Notes: a model not told the origin generated them from the sequence alone. Positions 42,544 through 51,768 are shown, counted from the first letter of the stretch. The stretch is DNA of 64,000 bases from Pseudovibrio sp947494035 (GCA_947494035.1 CANLTN010000013.1:1-64000), one strand, 5' to 3'. Numbers and translations are program-made.

Positions 42544-43152
42544 TCAAGCAAATAGACGGTCAAACGATGTGCTGATCAGGATGGACAGGACCAGATCCAG
42601 AACCACAAGGCCGATGGCCGTTGAGAAACTGCACTCACCTGCGACACGCGCAATCTGGAATCGGAACCACAGCACCCATCCGATAATGGGGAAAGTCAGC
42701 ATGACCAGCAAAGCAGACGGGATGATACCTGCCAGATAGAGCAGGTTCAAAAGCGTCTGCGGCAGCAGGATGATCAGTGTGCTCCAGTTCCGGACGATGA
42801 TGTAGGGGCCATACGTGCGCTTGAGCCCTATGGAACCTGCCAGAACAGCAAGGACAATCGGGAAGGTAACCCAGTCTACAAACAGAGACAGGGTTTTGCC
42901 GATGTATAGCAGCGCGCCGCCAGTGGCGATCTCGGCTGCTTCCTGCCCTTGCTCCAGATTAATCTCGAGCATCAGGGACTGCTCTGAGATGAGGCTCAGA
43001 AAATAGAAGGGAAGCAGCAGGAAGATGACCAGAAAGGAGCGCCAGAATCCATCTGCAGACAGATCAAACTGCTGCAACGCCTCTGTTTCCCCCTTCATCA
43101 CCCGCCAGGATGCTATGCAGGACTGCCCGATTTCCTGAATGCCAAGAGCCAT
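42544..43152 (-). CDS. Predicted membrane protein, paralogue B (downstream copy)
   Basis: A 202-residue protein with about five predicted helices. I do not recognise a named family. The N-terminal cytosolic stretch reads GETEALQQFDLSADGFWRSF, and the middle has YGPYIIVRNWSTL; both are shared with the product of the gene 27 bases upstream, so the two are tandem paralogues. It follows dapE and the other copy and probably belongs to the same transcript. Role unknown. Confidence 0.75.
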   Translation of the reverse strand: MALGIQEIGQSCIASWRVMKGETEALQQFDLSADGFWRSFLVIFLLLPFYFLSLISEQSLMLEINLEQGQEAAEIATGGALLYIGKTLSLFVDWVTFPIVLAVLAGSIGLKRTYGPYIIVRNWSTLIILLPQTLLNLLYLAGIIPSALLVMLTFPIIGWVLWFRFQIARVAGECSFSTAIGLVVLDLVLSILISTSFDRLFA

Positions 43153-43179
43153 CACAAAACACTTTCAGAACACATCAAT

Positions 43180-43821
43180 TTACAACACAAAGGCTGCGAT
43201 TATTCCAATTAGGAGAGTTGGCATAATCGCCAGAGAAAAGCTAAGCGCATACTCCAGAGCAACCAATCCAAAGGAAATCGGAAGTGATGCTAATGCTACC
43301 TGTCTTGCAACTCTAAAATAAACCCAGGATCCAACAAACATAGCAATATAAGAGAGTACAATCCCTAGCTGCTGCGCACCAGTCAAGCGAGTCAACATCT
43401 CAACCAGTAATCCCAAACATGCCAAAAGAACTGCGGACCAATTTCGGACGATTATATAGCTACTGTATGTTTCTCTAATTCCAAGATTATTTGAAAATCG
43501 ACCCGTGATGTAAGCAAATGCCGCCCAATGCAGTACAGGAAAAATCACAACCAATCCAAGGGCGAACAAAAGGAAAATCGCTTCAGTGGTTCCCCAAATA
43601 GAAAACTCACCTGTATTCAGAAAACTGATCACTGCTGAAAATAGCGAAATAACAAGATAGCTGGCTACGCCCAGAGCCATTGAAATGGGAAGCGCATAGA
43701 ATGATCGCCAAAATCCATTAGCAGACAGGTCAAACTGCTGCAACGCCTCCGTTCTACCCATAACTATGTCCCAAGACGCGGTTGTATTACTCCGAATTTC
43801 TTGAATGCCAGGAAAAGTCAA
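43180..43821 (-). CDS. Predicted membrane protein, paralogue A (dapE-proximal copy)
   Basis: A 213-residue protein with about five or six predicted helices, homologous to the next gene: MGRTEALQQFDLSANGFWRS and YSSYIIVRNWSAVLL match at the same relative positions. The frame begins with a TTG; its start MTFPGIQEI aligns with MALGIQEI of the paralogue, so the TTG is plausible. By eye the coding sequence is more A+T-rich than its neighbours. It begins 20 bases after dapE. Function unknown. Confidence 0.72.
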   Translation of the reverse strand: MTFPGIQEIRSNTTASWDIVMGRTEALQQFDLSANGFWRSFYALPISMALGVASYLVISLFSAVISFLNTGEFSIWGTTEAIFLLFALGLVVIFPVLHWAAFAYITGRFSNNLGIRETYSSYIIVRNWSAVLLACLGLLVEMLTRLTGAQQLGIVLSYIAMFVGSWVYFRVARQVALASLPISFGLVALEYALSFSLAIMPTLLIGIIAAFVL

Positions 43822-43841
43822 AACGCAATTCTCTCAGAATT

Positions 43842-45011
43842 TTATGCTTGAAAGTAATCTTTCAGGAAGCGGAGGTAGATGTCAGCGAGTTGTTCGATGT
43901 CAGCCACAGCAACGTGTTCATCGACCTTGTGCATAGTCTGACCAACCAGCCCAAACTCCACAACGGCACAGTAGTTTTTGATGAAGCGTGCATCGGAGGT
44001 TCCGCCGCCTGTTGAAAGCTCTGGTGTGCGGCCTGTAACTGTCTGGATGGAGTTGGACAAGGTCTGAATCAGAGCTTCGTCATGGGTCAGGAAGCTGTCG
44101 GTTGCTTCTCTGGCAAACTCAATGCTCCAGTCGAGGCCTTCTGGCGCTGCATCACTCAGCAGCTTCTCGATGTGCTGGCTCAGAGAGCTGACAGACCATT
44201 GATCATTAAAGCGAATGTTGAACTTCGCAATGAGGTGCGCTGGAATAACGTTGGTTGCGGTGTTGCCCACATCAACAGTTGTGATTTCCAGATTGGAAGG
44301 CTGGAATCGCTCGTTTCCTTTGTCCAGCTCCACTTCAGCAACAGCGCCCAGAAGCTTGAGCATGCCCGGTACCGGATTATCTGCAAGATGCTGATAAGCG
44401 ACGTGGCCTTGCGTGCCGTTGACCCTGATCGTGCCGGTCAAAGAGCCCCGGCGGCCTACCTTGATTGCATCGCCCAGAGCGTCCGGGTTGGTTGGTTCGC
44501 CCACGATGCAGGCATCAAACACGTGCCCCTGCTCTTTGGCCCATTCCAGCAGTTTCACTGTGCCGTTGATGGCCGGGCCTTCTTCGTCACCTGTGATCAG
44601 GAAGGAGATCTGGCCGGGGATTCCGTTTGGATGGGCCTTGACGTAGTCGATTGCAGCAGCGGCAAATGCCGCGACGCCGCCTTTCATGTCTGCGGTTCCG
44701 CGACCATGAAGCTTGCCGTCTGCAATGGTTCCATCGAACGGACCGTGGGTCCATGCTGCTTCGTCGCCAACTGGCACAACATCGGTGTGACCGGCGAACA
44801 CGAAGTGCGGTTTGCCTGTGCCGATGGTGGCAAACAGGTTATCCACGTCCGGCGTATTCTCGTCAGAGAACGTCACGCGGGAGACGTTGAAACCGGCGTC
44901 TGCGAGCAGTTTTTCGAGTGTGGAAAGTGCACCGCCTTCAGCTGGGGTGACACTTGGGCAGCGGATAAGGTCGCGGCAGATTTGTACCGCAGGAGCAAGC
45001 ATATCAGTCAT
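43842..45011 (-). CDS. dapE: Succinyl-diaminopimelate desuccinylase
   Basis: A 389-residue M20 metallo-hydrolase that removes succinate from N-succinyl-LL-diaminopimelate in lysine and cell-wall synthesis. Zinc-site motifs are FAGHTDVVPVG, GRGTADMKGG, GDEEGPA (catalytic Glu) and the C-terminal GQTMHKVDEH. The frame opens 12 codons upstream, but the ATG at 45011 begins the family's usual sequence. It complements dapD at 12.4 kb. Confidence 0.96.
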   Translation of the reverse strand: MTDMLAPAVQICRDLIRCPSVTPAEGGALSTLEKLLADAGFNVSRVTFSDENTPDVDNLFATIGTGKPHFVFAGHTDVVPVGDEAAWTHGPFDGTIADGKLHGRGTADMKGGVAAFAAAAIDYVKAHPNGIPGQISFLITGDEEGPAINGTVKLLEWAKEQGHVFDACIVGEPTNPDALGDAIKVGRRGSLTGTIRVNGTQGHVAYQHLADNPVPGMLKLLGAVAEVELDKGNERFQPSNLEITTVDVGNTATNVIPAHLIAKFNIRFNDQWSVSSLSQHIEKLLSDAAPEGLDWSIEFAREATDSFLTHDEALIQTLSNSIQTVTGRTPELSTGGGTSDARFIKNYCAVVEFGLVGQTMHKVDEHVAVADIEQLADIYLRFLKDYFQA

Positions 45012-45113
45012 GCCCCGAGATGTAGCTGCGCCGCGCCGGATGGTCAATCACGAGTTGCTAGAACTTCGTGATTTTCATCGGCCTATTGCGCAGCAAATTC
45101 TCAATAGAGCAGC

Positions 45114-45557
45114 TTACTTTTTGGGGCGAATCGGACGGCTGTTTGGCGTAGGGCCGTACTTGTTCGGTCCTTCCTGGGTCTTCAGGAAGCCAACTACAAT
45201 TGGCACAATCAGATTGAGGAAAGGCAGGAAGAGTGTCAGTGCCACAAAGCCCGTGATGCCGCGATCCTGCAAGCGTTTCATCACCAACATGAATACGATG
45301 AAGTTTGTAAAGAGCAGGAGCGGATATAGTAACGGATTGGTGGACAGCATGTCGTTGTAGATCTCTGCCAGTGGCAGTTCCGTGGTGCCAGAGGTGATGT
45401 AGGTTTCCTGCATGGAACCGACTGTGATGTTCAGGGCAATGAACAAAATGCACCAGATCAGGCCAAACGCCAGCCAATATGGCTCACGGGAGATGCGTCC
45501 AAATGGGCTGAAAAACAACCAAAACAGGCTTGTTGGCGGACTTTTTTGTTCTGGCAT
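45114..45557 (-). CDS. DUF805 family membrane protein
   Basis: A 147-residue protein with three to four helices. The start SLFWLFFSPFGRISREPYW and the late segment VMKRLQDRGITGFVAL are the DUF805 marks. Function unknown; it is upstream of dapE on the same strand with 102 bases between. The ATG at 45557 fits the family; the longer frame adds an unlikely 33-residue N terminus. Confidence 0.82.
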   Translation of the reverse strand: MPEQKSPPTSLFWLFFSPFGRISREPYWLAFGLIWCILFIALNITVGSMQETYITSGTTELPLAEIYNDMLSTNPLLYPLLLFTNFIVFMLVMKRLQDRGITGFVALTLFLPFLNLIVPIVVGFLKTQEGPNKYGPTPNSRPIRPKK

Positions 45558-45747
45558 TATTTGATCGCTTGAAGCAGCAGCCCTGTCATAAAACAGGCGA
45601 GACCACTTCAATCCCTCATATTCTTTTGTGTCATTATCCGAAAACCGTCCCCCCACCTTAGGGAATACGCTTTAAGAAATCTCAGTTCGCAAGGATGTAC
45701 GCACATTGCGAGCCGCTTTCAAGAGGGGTGATGCAGCAAGACACATA

Positions 45748-45772
45748 TGGCGGGAAGATATCTTTCCCGCCA
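45748..45772 (-). terminator. Hairpin after the deacetylase gene
   Basis: TGGCGGGAA (45748-45756) pairs with TTCCCGCCA (45764-45772) around 7 bases, 36 bases past the histone-deacetylase-like stop. No U-tract is present on the minus strand, so termination is only suggested. Confidence 0.4.
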
Positions 45773-45807
45773 CTACGCAAAATATTGATTTCAGCCAGTC
45801 CTGCTGA

Positions 45808-46857
45808 TCAAGCTCCGACCTTTGCGGTATCCAGATATCCGCTCAGCGCATTGGTGCAGTTGATGCCCAGATCACCGACGGCGTACCCCCCTTCCATAAC
45901 AAACAAGGTGGGTTTACCCAGCTTGGCGATGCGGCTGCCAATCTTGGTGAAGTCATCGGTTTTCAATTTGAACTGGGAGATCGGATCGTTTTCATAAGGG
46001 TCCATCCCCAAAGAGATCACGATGACGTCAGGAGCAAACTTCTCGATAGTCTGGCAAGCGTCTTCCAAGGCAACTTCCCACATGTCCCATGTAGAGCCAT
46101 GCGGAAGAGGATAGTTGTGATTGTACCCTGCCCCCTCTTTCAGGCCGCGTTCGTTGGCGTGGCCGAGGTAATAGGGGAACTCGACTTTCGGGTCCGCATG
46201 AATGGAGAGGAACTGCACGTCTGCACGGTCATAGAAGATGGCCTGCGTGCCGTTACCGTGATGATAGTCCACGTCGAAGACTGTAACCTTGCTCACCCCT
46301 TGATCGCGCAGGTGCTGGGCTGCTATGGCCGCGTTGTTGAGGAAGCAGTAGCCGCCATATAAGCGGCGGTGGGCGTGGTGCCCCGGAGGACGGCAGAGTG
46401 CGAAGGCGGAGTTGTCACCGGAAAGGAGCAGATCAGCGCCCGTTAACGCCGTTTCAGCGCTCTTGCGTGCTGCCACCCAAGTATGTTCGCCCATGGGCGA
46501 GCCAGCATCGAACGAGTAGAACCCGAGTTTCCCGTCAATCTGGTCGGGAACAATATCGTGTCTGAGGCCGTGGACCGGCCAGACGAATGGGAAGGCCTCT
46601 TGTTCCGTGCGCCCTTCCGCCTGCCAAAGCTCCCAAAAATCCTGCAGGAACCTGATGTAATCGGCATCATGTACCTTTAGGATTGGGTCCAGAGAAAACT
46701 CTTTTGGCACAAGTACCTCACCGAACCGGGCTTTCTTGAGGTGCTCAAGAACGATTTCGGCACGAGAGGGTGTCTCGTTGGCGGGAACCAGTTTCCCGTC
46801 CGAGATTTCGTTGGCTGGAGCGTGCAGCAGCTGATCAGGCGAAAAGATGGTCTTCAC
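45808..46857 (-). CDS. Histone deacetylase family, acetylpolyamine amidohydrolase-like
   Basis: A 349-residue arginase-fold Zn hydrolase. The active site motifs are CRPPGHHAHRRLYGGYCFLNN (part), VFDVDYHHGNGTQ and VISLGMDPYENDPISQF, with MEGGYAV near the end. Length, start and overall pattern match my memory of bacterial acetylpolyamine amidohydrolases (AphA-type), which deacetylate acetylputrescine or acetylcadaverine. The start is GTG at 46857 with AAAGGAC upstream. Confidence 0.88.
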   Translation of the reverse strand: MKTIFSPDQLLHAPANEISDGKLVPANETPSRAEIVLEHLKKARFGEVLVPKEFSLDPILKVHDADYIRFLQDFWELWQAEGRTEQEAFPFVWPVHGLRHDIVPDQIDGKLGFYSFDAGSPMGEHTWVAARKSAETALTGADLLLSGDNSAFALCRPPGHHAHRRLYGGYCFLNNAAIAAQHLRDQGVSKVTVFDVDYHHGNGTQAIFYDRADVQFLSIHADPKVEFPYYLGHANERGLKEGAGYNHNYPLPHGSTWDMWEVALEDACQTIEKFAPDVIVISLGMDPYENDPISQFKLKTDDFTKIGSRIAKLGKPTLFVMEGGYAVGDLGINCTNALSGYLDTAKVGA

Positions 46858-46903
46858 TATTAACGTCCTTTACAGGGCCTGATGCACGTCTTGCCTTAGT
46901 ACA

Positions 46904-47896
46904 TCAGATGAAACGGTATTCTGTTGTTTGTTGATAACGCTCAGTTGGCTGAAGCGTGGAACATGCAAATTCTTCGTGGTTTGGACTGTCGGGCCAGCAT
47001 TGCGGCTCCAGACAAAGGCCTGCCCGGGGGCCATACATTTTGCCGCCGAACCCGGATACCGGCGTGTTGAGCGAGCTGCCATCGTAGAACTGGATACCCG
47101 GCTCGGTTGACCAGACTTCCATCTTGAGCTCGGTGTCTGGCTCAAACACAACGGCAGACAACTCTGGCTTTTTCAGACGGAACTGTCTGAGGCAGAAGTT
47201 AGTGTCGAAACGGGTGTCCTGCTCATCCTGTATCTGGCGTAGCTCGCGGAAATCATAGGGCGTACCAGCCACATCAACGATTTCCCCCGTGGGGATCAGG
47301 TCTTCGGAGACAGGAAGGTAAGAGCGCGCCGGGATCATGACCTGGTGTTTTGTGATATCCGTATGATCACCCAGATTGAAGTAGCTGTGATGGGCCAGAT
47401 TCAGCAGTGTCGGCTTGTCAGAGGTCCCGGAAAACTCGATGCGGAGCGTGTCGTCTTTGGTCAGGGTGTAGCGGCAGGTGACATTCACCGTGCCAGGGTA
47501 ACCTTCCTCTCCATCAGGAGAGACAAGCGACAGCAGGACGCTGTCACTGCTAGCTTCTTCAATGTTCCAGACCCGATGCGCAAAGCCTTTATGGCCGCCG
47601 TGCAGATGGTGTCGTCCACCTTCGTTGACCGTGAGCTGGACCTTGTCGGAGCCGATTGAGAAGCAACCATTTGCGATGCGGTTGGCACATCGCCCCGCAG
47701 TGGCTCCAAAATGTGGTGAGTGAAGCTCATAATCGCGCAGGTTATCGAAGCCAAGCGTGAGAATGCGATCCCCTAAGCATAGTTTTTGGACTGTTGCTCC
47801 GTAAGTGAGGATACTTGCGCTGAGGTTTCCACCACGCAGTGTCACTTCTTTGACAACTTGCCGGTTCTCCAGTTCACCAAAATCACGAATGGCCAC
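46904..47896 (-). CDS. galM: Aldose 1-epimerase (galactose mutarotase)
   Basis: A 330-residue beta-sandwich mutarotase interconverting sugar anomers. Conserved parts are GATAGRCANRI, NEGGRHHLHGG (catalytic His region), NLAHHSYFNLG and CLEPQCWPDSPNH (Glu base). The GTG start at 47896 follows AAAGGAAATGC. It lies 46 bases upstream of the deacetylase gene on the same strand. Confidence 0.93.
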   Translation of the reverse strand: MAIRDFGELENRQVVKEVTLRGGNLSASILTYGATVQKLCLGDRILTLGFDNLRDYELHSPHFGATAGRCANRIANGCFSIGSDKVQLTVNEGGRHHLHGGHKGFAHRVWNIEEASSDSVLLSLVSPDGEEGYPGTVNVTCRYTLTKDDTLRIEFSGTSDKPTLLNLAHHSYFNLGDHTDITKHQVMIPARSYLPVSEDLIPTGEIVDVAGTPYDFRELRQIQDEQDTRFDTNFCLRQFRLKKPELSAVVFEPDTELKMEVWSTEPGIQFYDGSSLNTPVSGFGGKMYGPRAGLCLEPQCWPDSPNHEEFACSTLQPTERYQQTTEYRFI

Positions 47897-48039
47897 CGCA
47901 TTTCCTTTCTATTACTGACCTGCCTCCCTTCAGGTCATTCATTGCGTACCAACCTCCTATGAAACGAGGATTAGTACAAGCAAGACAAAAGGATACCGTC
48001 CATTCAAGGGCCGTTGGAAGCAGAGTTCATTTTTATTGC

Positions 48040-48549
48040 TTATCTTGGTGTGATCACGAGTTCTTTGTTTCCAAGCGTGATCTTGCCAAGTCTGTTCAAC
48101 GCAGACATTCCCAGAAGTACCTGCGAGAGTGCTTCATCTTTAAGGATAAGACTTTTAACGTTACGTATATGAATTGAGCCCAAATAGAGGTTTGATATAA
48201 AGGCTGTTGCCCCCGAGGTGATGCCATTTGCCGTGCGCACTTCGACTGTGAAGTCCTCATTGCCAACTCTTATGCCTGCTTTGCGGGCAACACTCTGCGG
48301 AATTGCGAGGAGACTGGCACCTGTATCAATCAGCGCTTTGGTCTTGTGACCATTGATTTTGATTGTAGCTATGAAGTGGCCATTGGAAGACTTGCGAATT
48401 CTGGTGAGGCGCTTTGAAGGGGGTTCGGTCCCGCTCTCAGGCTGGGTCTCATAAACTTCCACAACGCCTAGCAAGCGGTCTTCTAGCACCTGAGGGATGA
48501 TAAGAGCGGCGCACATAACAATAGCCGCCAACCAGATATAACGTTGCAC
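48040..48549 (-). CDS. Retropepsin-like clan AA aspartic protease
   Basis: A 169-residue protein with an N-terminal membrane anchor (LAAIVMCAALIIPQVL) and a single retropepsin-type domain: KALIDTGASLLAIP (catalytic DTGA) and VLLGMSALNRLGKITL near the end. It matches the small periplasmic aspartic protease family common in alphaproteobacteria (TIGR02281-like); the domain must dimerise to be active. The start codon is GTG. The substrate is unknown. Confidence 0.85.
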   Translation of the reverse strand: MQRYIWLAAIVMCAALIIPQVLEDRLLGVVEVYETQPESGTEPPSKRLTRIRKSSNGHFIATIKINGHKTKALIDTGASLLAIPQSVARKAGIRVGNEDFTVEVRTANGITSGATAFISNLYLGSIHIRNVKSLILKDEALSQVLLGMSALNRLGKITLGNKELVITPR

Positions 48550-48713
48550 GTGCGCCCCCGTTCCTTGCAGGCAGTGTCACACCTCAACTTTACAAGTGCA
48601 TCAAGATATCGCCCGGAATTTTGCCCATTACTTTTTACAGGTATACCGTCGGGCCGAAGAAAAAGGCAAGTATTCTCATTCAAGCGCAAGGCTATCGGAG
48701 ACCACTCCGGAAA

Positions 48714-49376
48714 TCAGGTGCAGGCAAGTGCGGCAGCAAACTCTGCCATGCGCCCTGCATCGAGGCGACCATCAACCCGAACACCACTGCAAACATCGAC
48801 ACCGTAAGGCTTTACTGTCTCAATGGCCTCGATGATGTTCTTGGGTGTCAGGCCACCTGCCAGAAATACCGGAATATCAAGTTTCTCAACAAAATGGCGG
48901 CTCAAGTCCCAGTCGTGGGCTCGGCCTGTTCCGCCAAGTACGTCATTCGCAGGGGAACCGGAATCGAGCAGGATCGCATCTGCGACACGGCTGTATTCCT
49001 GAGCGATTTCAAAGGAATAGTCGTCCTCGACATGAACGACCTGTACAATGCGCGTACAGGCCGGCAAGTCCAGACGCAGTTCTGCATATTCGCTTAGGTC
49101 AATCGGACTAACGATCTGAACCGTGTTGGTTCCACATGTCAGAACATGTTCGACAATATCTTTTGCAGATGTGCGTGAGGTCAGAAGCCAGGTCGCAACG
49201 GGAGGTGGCACCTGCCGTGCGATATGATGAATGAGGTCATCTTCAATCACACCGGGGCCGGAAGGCATGTGGGCAACAAGGCCGATAGCATCGGCACCGC
49301 AAGCAACAGCGGTGGCTGCTTCGTCCGCTGTTGAGATACAACACACTTTCATACGGGTACGAGCTTTGATCGACAT
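48714..49376 (-). CDS. Phosphoribosylanthranilate isomerase-like (TrpF-fold) protein
   Basis: A 220-residue TIM-barrel protein. The base-acting Cys is in MKVCCIS (canonical KICGI), the second acid is in LLDSGSP, followed by GGTGRAHDW and DIPVFLAGGLTPKNI with GVDVCSGVR. Between them, the usual FxxxSPR loop reads MPSGPGVI, so it is divergent. It has no trp genes around it: the neighbours are a protease and upp. It may isomerise a ribosyl-amine other than the tryptophan intermediate, or be a normal but displaced TrpF. Confidence 0.75.
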   Translation of the reverse strand: MSIKARTRMKVCCISTADEAATAVACGADAIGLVAHMPSGPGVIEDDLIHHIARQVPPPVATWLLTSRTSAKDIVEHVLTCGTNTVQIVSPIDLSEYAELRLDLPACTRIVQVVHVEDDYSFEIAQEYSRVADAILLDSGSPANDVLGGTGRAHDWDLSRHFVEKLDIPVFLAGGLTPKNIIEAIETVKPYGVDVCSGVRVDGRLDAGRMAEFAAALACT

Positions 49377-49501
49377 TCCATCAACCCCTTATGCGCCTGA
49401 CCTTACAAAACAGGCTAAACCTCATAAAGGACGAATACACAGTTTCGAGGTGCGCATCGTCTCTGATATTTCTGTCTATCTTTCTTATGGGTGCACTGCA
49501 A

Positions 49502-49535
49502 GAAAAAGGCGCCAGACTTGATGCCTGACGCCTTT
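49502..49535 (-). terminator. Rho-independent terminator after upp
   Basis: On the minus strand AAAGGCGTCAG pairs with CTGGCGCCTTT (one G-U), with a TTTTTCT tail (plus-strand positions 49502-49535). It lies 17 bases past the upp stop. Confidence 0.85.
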
Positions 49536-49552
49536 CATTAAACCAATGCAGT

Positions 49553-50182
49553 TTATTTTGTACCGTACATCCGGTCACCGGCATCACCCAGACCCGGGAT
49601 GATGTAGCCCTTCTCGTTGAGCTTTTGATCGATAGCGGCGGTGTAGATCGGCACATCAGGGTGTGCTTCGTTGAAGCGAGCAACGCCTTCAGGAGCTGCC
49701 AGCAAGCATACGAACACCATGTTCTTCGCGCCGCGCTTTTTCAGGCGCTCAACAGCAGAAATCGCGGAGTTTGCAGTTGCCAGCATTGGGTCAACAACAA
49801 TCACCAGACGCTCTTCCAGCTCCTGAGGGGCCTTGAAATAGTATTCAACGGCTTCCAGAGTTTTTGGGTCGCGGTACAGACCAATGTGCGCAACGCGAGC
49901 AGACGGGATCAGCTCTAGCATGCCTTCGAGCAGGCCATTACCGGCGCGCAGGATGGAAGCAAAGCAGAGCTTTTTACCAGCCAAAACAGGTGCTTCCATC
50001 TCAGCAACCGGAGTGTCGATGGTCTGGGTGGTCATCTTCAGGTCGCGTGTTACTTCGTAGCACAGCAACAAAGAGATCTCGCGCAGCAAACGGCGGAAGT
50101 CCTGCGTCGGAGTTGATTTTCTCCGCATGTGGGTCAGCTTGTGCTGGACTAGCGGGTGTGCGATTACAGTTGCGCCGGACAT
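49553..50182 (-). CDS. upp: Uracil phosphoribosyltransferase
   Basis: A 209-residue enzyme forming UMP from uracil and PRPP. The PRPP-binding loop is VVDPMLATANSA, and the uracil-binding end is GYIIPGLGDAGDRMYGTK, with ILRAGNGLLEGM in between. The ATG at 50182 follows GAGGAACACG. It lies 128 bases downstream of the DUF1688 (URC4-like) gene, which suggests a tie to uracil catabolism as well as salvage. Confidence 0.96.
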   Translation of the reverse strand: MSGATVIAHPLVQHKLTHMRRKSTPTQDFRRLLREISLLLCYEVTRDLKMTTQTIDTPVAEMEAPVLAGKKLCFASILRAGNGLLEGMLELIPSARVAHIGLYRDPKTLEAVEYYFKAPQELEERLVIVVDPMLATANSAISAVERLKKRGAKNMVFVCLLAAPEGVARFNEAHPDVPIYTAAIDQKLNEKGYIIPGLGDAGDRMYGTK

Positions 50183-50310
50183 CGTGTTCCTCTTTTTCAA
50201 CCCCGTCGGGTTTTGTATGTGCAGCCGCCTTTTGTCAGCATGTACATGGCAGTGCGTGTATTAAATTAGGCACCTGATTTTCTCGGGTGCAATTGATTGC
50301 AGGTTCCGGA

Positions 50311-51546
50311 TCAGAAAACCGTCCCATCACTGATGACCATCAGGGGTGGAGATCCATCACCTCGTTTCTCCAGGGCAATCTGTCGTCCCGCAGCCCAAGT
50401 TCCGCCTTCCAGCACACATGCCAATGGCAGCTGATCCCGCGATACGGACAAATCCGCCCGAATCCAGTCTGCAAGCTTATCGAGGAGAGCAATTGTGAGC
50501 GCTCTCCATTCAACAATCAGCTCGCTACTTACTTCATGTCTGTTCAGTGATTGTATCGGATCTTTCAGGCGGAGCACGCCTGTGTCCATGAACAATCCAC
50601 CATTGCGATATTCCGCAAGGCCAGTCAGACCATCAATGTTTGCCATCTCAATACCAGCCCACGAGAGAGGTTCAACTAAAGAATAAGCAATCCATTGAGA
50701 AAGTTTGTGAAGAGGCACCAAATTGTCGGTTTTATCCTGAGCTGTAACTTTGGAATGACGCCATGTGTCGCCAAGGATCACCCCATCAATCTGCTCACGA
50801 TTGGGCCAGACCGGCCCTAAGCCATCCAGAACCACTTCCAGAATGCGCTCTGCATCGAGCGGACCTTTCTGGCCTTCCTCATAAAGAACATCAAAAAGCC
50901 CGCCCGGACGTGGCTCTTCTTCTTTGCCGAACAGGTCCGGACGCAGGGATACAGCCTCACCCAGACGGTTCAGCAATGTGAGGCGGCCATCCAAGCCGAT
51001 GAGCTGGTTCGTGTCGGTTACCTGCAGGCCTTCGATAAGTTCATCCTTGTCCAGCCGGAACAAGGTTATGGCATCTGCCCGAAGCGGGTCTAACGGTTCA
51101 TCGGAGAAGAAGCCTGCGGAGAACATGGCGAGGGAGCCAACTGCCAGACCTTCCGAGCATGTGAAGGTCTCGCCGGTGATAGCCTCATGATACTTCCATT
51201 TGTCGCCAGCGGCAGCGTCGAGCAATGCGGAGACGATTGCTAAATCAAACGCAGTCCGGCCCATACCCCGCACATCGGAGAAGCGACGCGCTCCAGCCAG
51301 CATGGCCCAACGGTCAACGCCGCCGGTCTCGAAATGACGCCAGCGGGCATGAAACGGGATCTGCCTGTCGGGATAGGTGTTATCAGTCGCTGCGAGTGTT
51401 CTGCGAGCAGCTTCTGCCAGGTGCGATAGATCGACGGCAAAGTGCTCAAGTTCGCCCTGTAGCCCCAGCTCCAACAGCATATGTGAGCGTTCGCGTACCG
51501 CTCTTGCATTGAGCAAGGACAAAGCTTGCGATGCCTGCATCTCCAT
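50311..51546 (-). CDS. URC4/Urg3-like protein (DUF1688)
   Basis: A 411-residue soluble protein matching the DUF1688 family, known in fungi as URC4/Urg3 and required for the URC pathway of uracil degradation. Recognisable parts are IPFHARWRHFETGG, VLGDTW-like GVILGDTWRHSK, and FMDTGVLRLKD. No catalytic motif is established. Next to it is upp, as in the URC set where a uracil phosphoribosyltransferase-like protein takes part. No URC1 (GTP-cyclohydrolase-II-like) gene is in the window. Confidence 0.85.
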   Translation of the reverse strand: MEMQASQALSLLNARAVRERSHMLLELGLQGELEHFAVDLSHLAEAARRTLAATDNTYPDRQIPFHARWRHFETGGVDRWAMLAGARRFSDVRGMGRTAFDLAIVSALLDAAAGDKWKYHEAITGETFTCSEGLAVGSLAMFSAGFFSDEPLDPLRADAITLFRLDKDELIEGLQVTDTNQLIGLDGRLTLLNRLGEAVSLRPDLFGKEEEPRPGGLFDVLYEEGQKGPLDAERILEVVLDGLGPVWPNREQIDGVILGDTWRHSKVTAQDKTDNLVPLHKLSQWIAYSLVEPLSWAGIEMANIDGLTGLAEYRNGGLFMDTGVLRLKDPIQSLNRHEVSSELIVEWRALTIALLDKLADWIRADLSVSRDQLPLACVLEGGTWAAGRQIALEKRGDGSPPLMVISDGTVF

Positions 51547-51730
51547 CTTCGTCGGTTCCTGTCGTTTTGCCTGATGAGGCCTGTAAAGCGCTCAAATTTT
51601 AGTTTCACCGGGTTCAGCGAAGTCTGGTTGCCCAGCTTATACATGAGAGCTGGAGGTGATCAAACAGATCCTCTGTTCCTCAGAGATTTTCCTGCTAAGA
51701 ACCATTCTCCGCTTCTGATCACTACACACT

Positions 51731-51768
51731 AAAGCCCGCGCCTTTTTATGGAGGCACGGGCTATTTTT
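51731..51768. terminator. Bidirectional terminator between add and the DUF1688 gene
   Basis: AGCCCGCGCC (51733-51742) pairs with GGCACGGGCT (51753-51762, one G-U), with ATTTTT after it on the plus strand and CTTTAG on the minus. It should end the add transcript. The rest of 51547-51853 shows no gene. Confidence 0.7.

Noticed and set aside
43180..43821. A frameshifted or pseudogene status for the dapE-proximal membrane protein
   Set aside because: The frame is intact over its whole length and aligns with the paralogue from the first residues, so the TTG start is more likely than decay.
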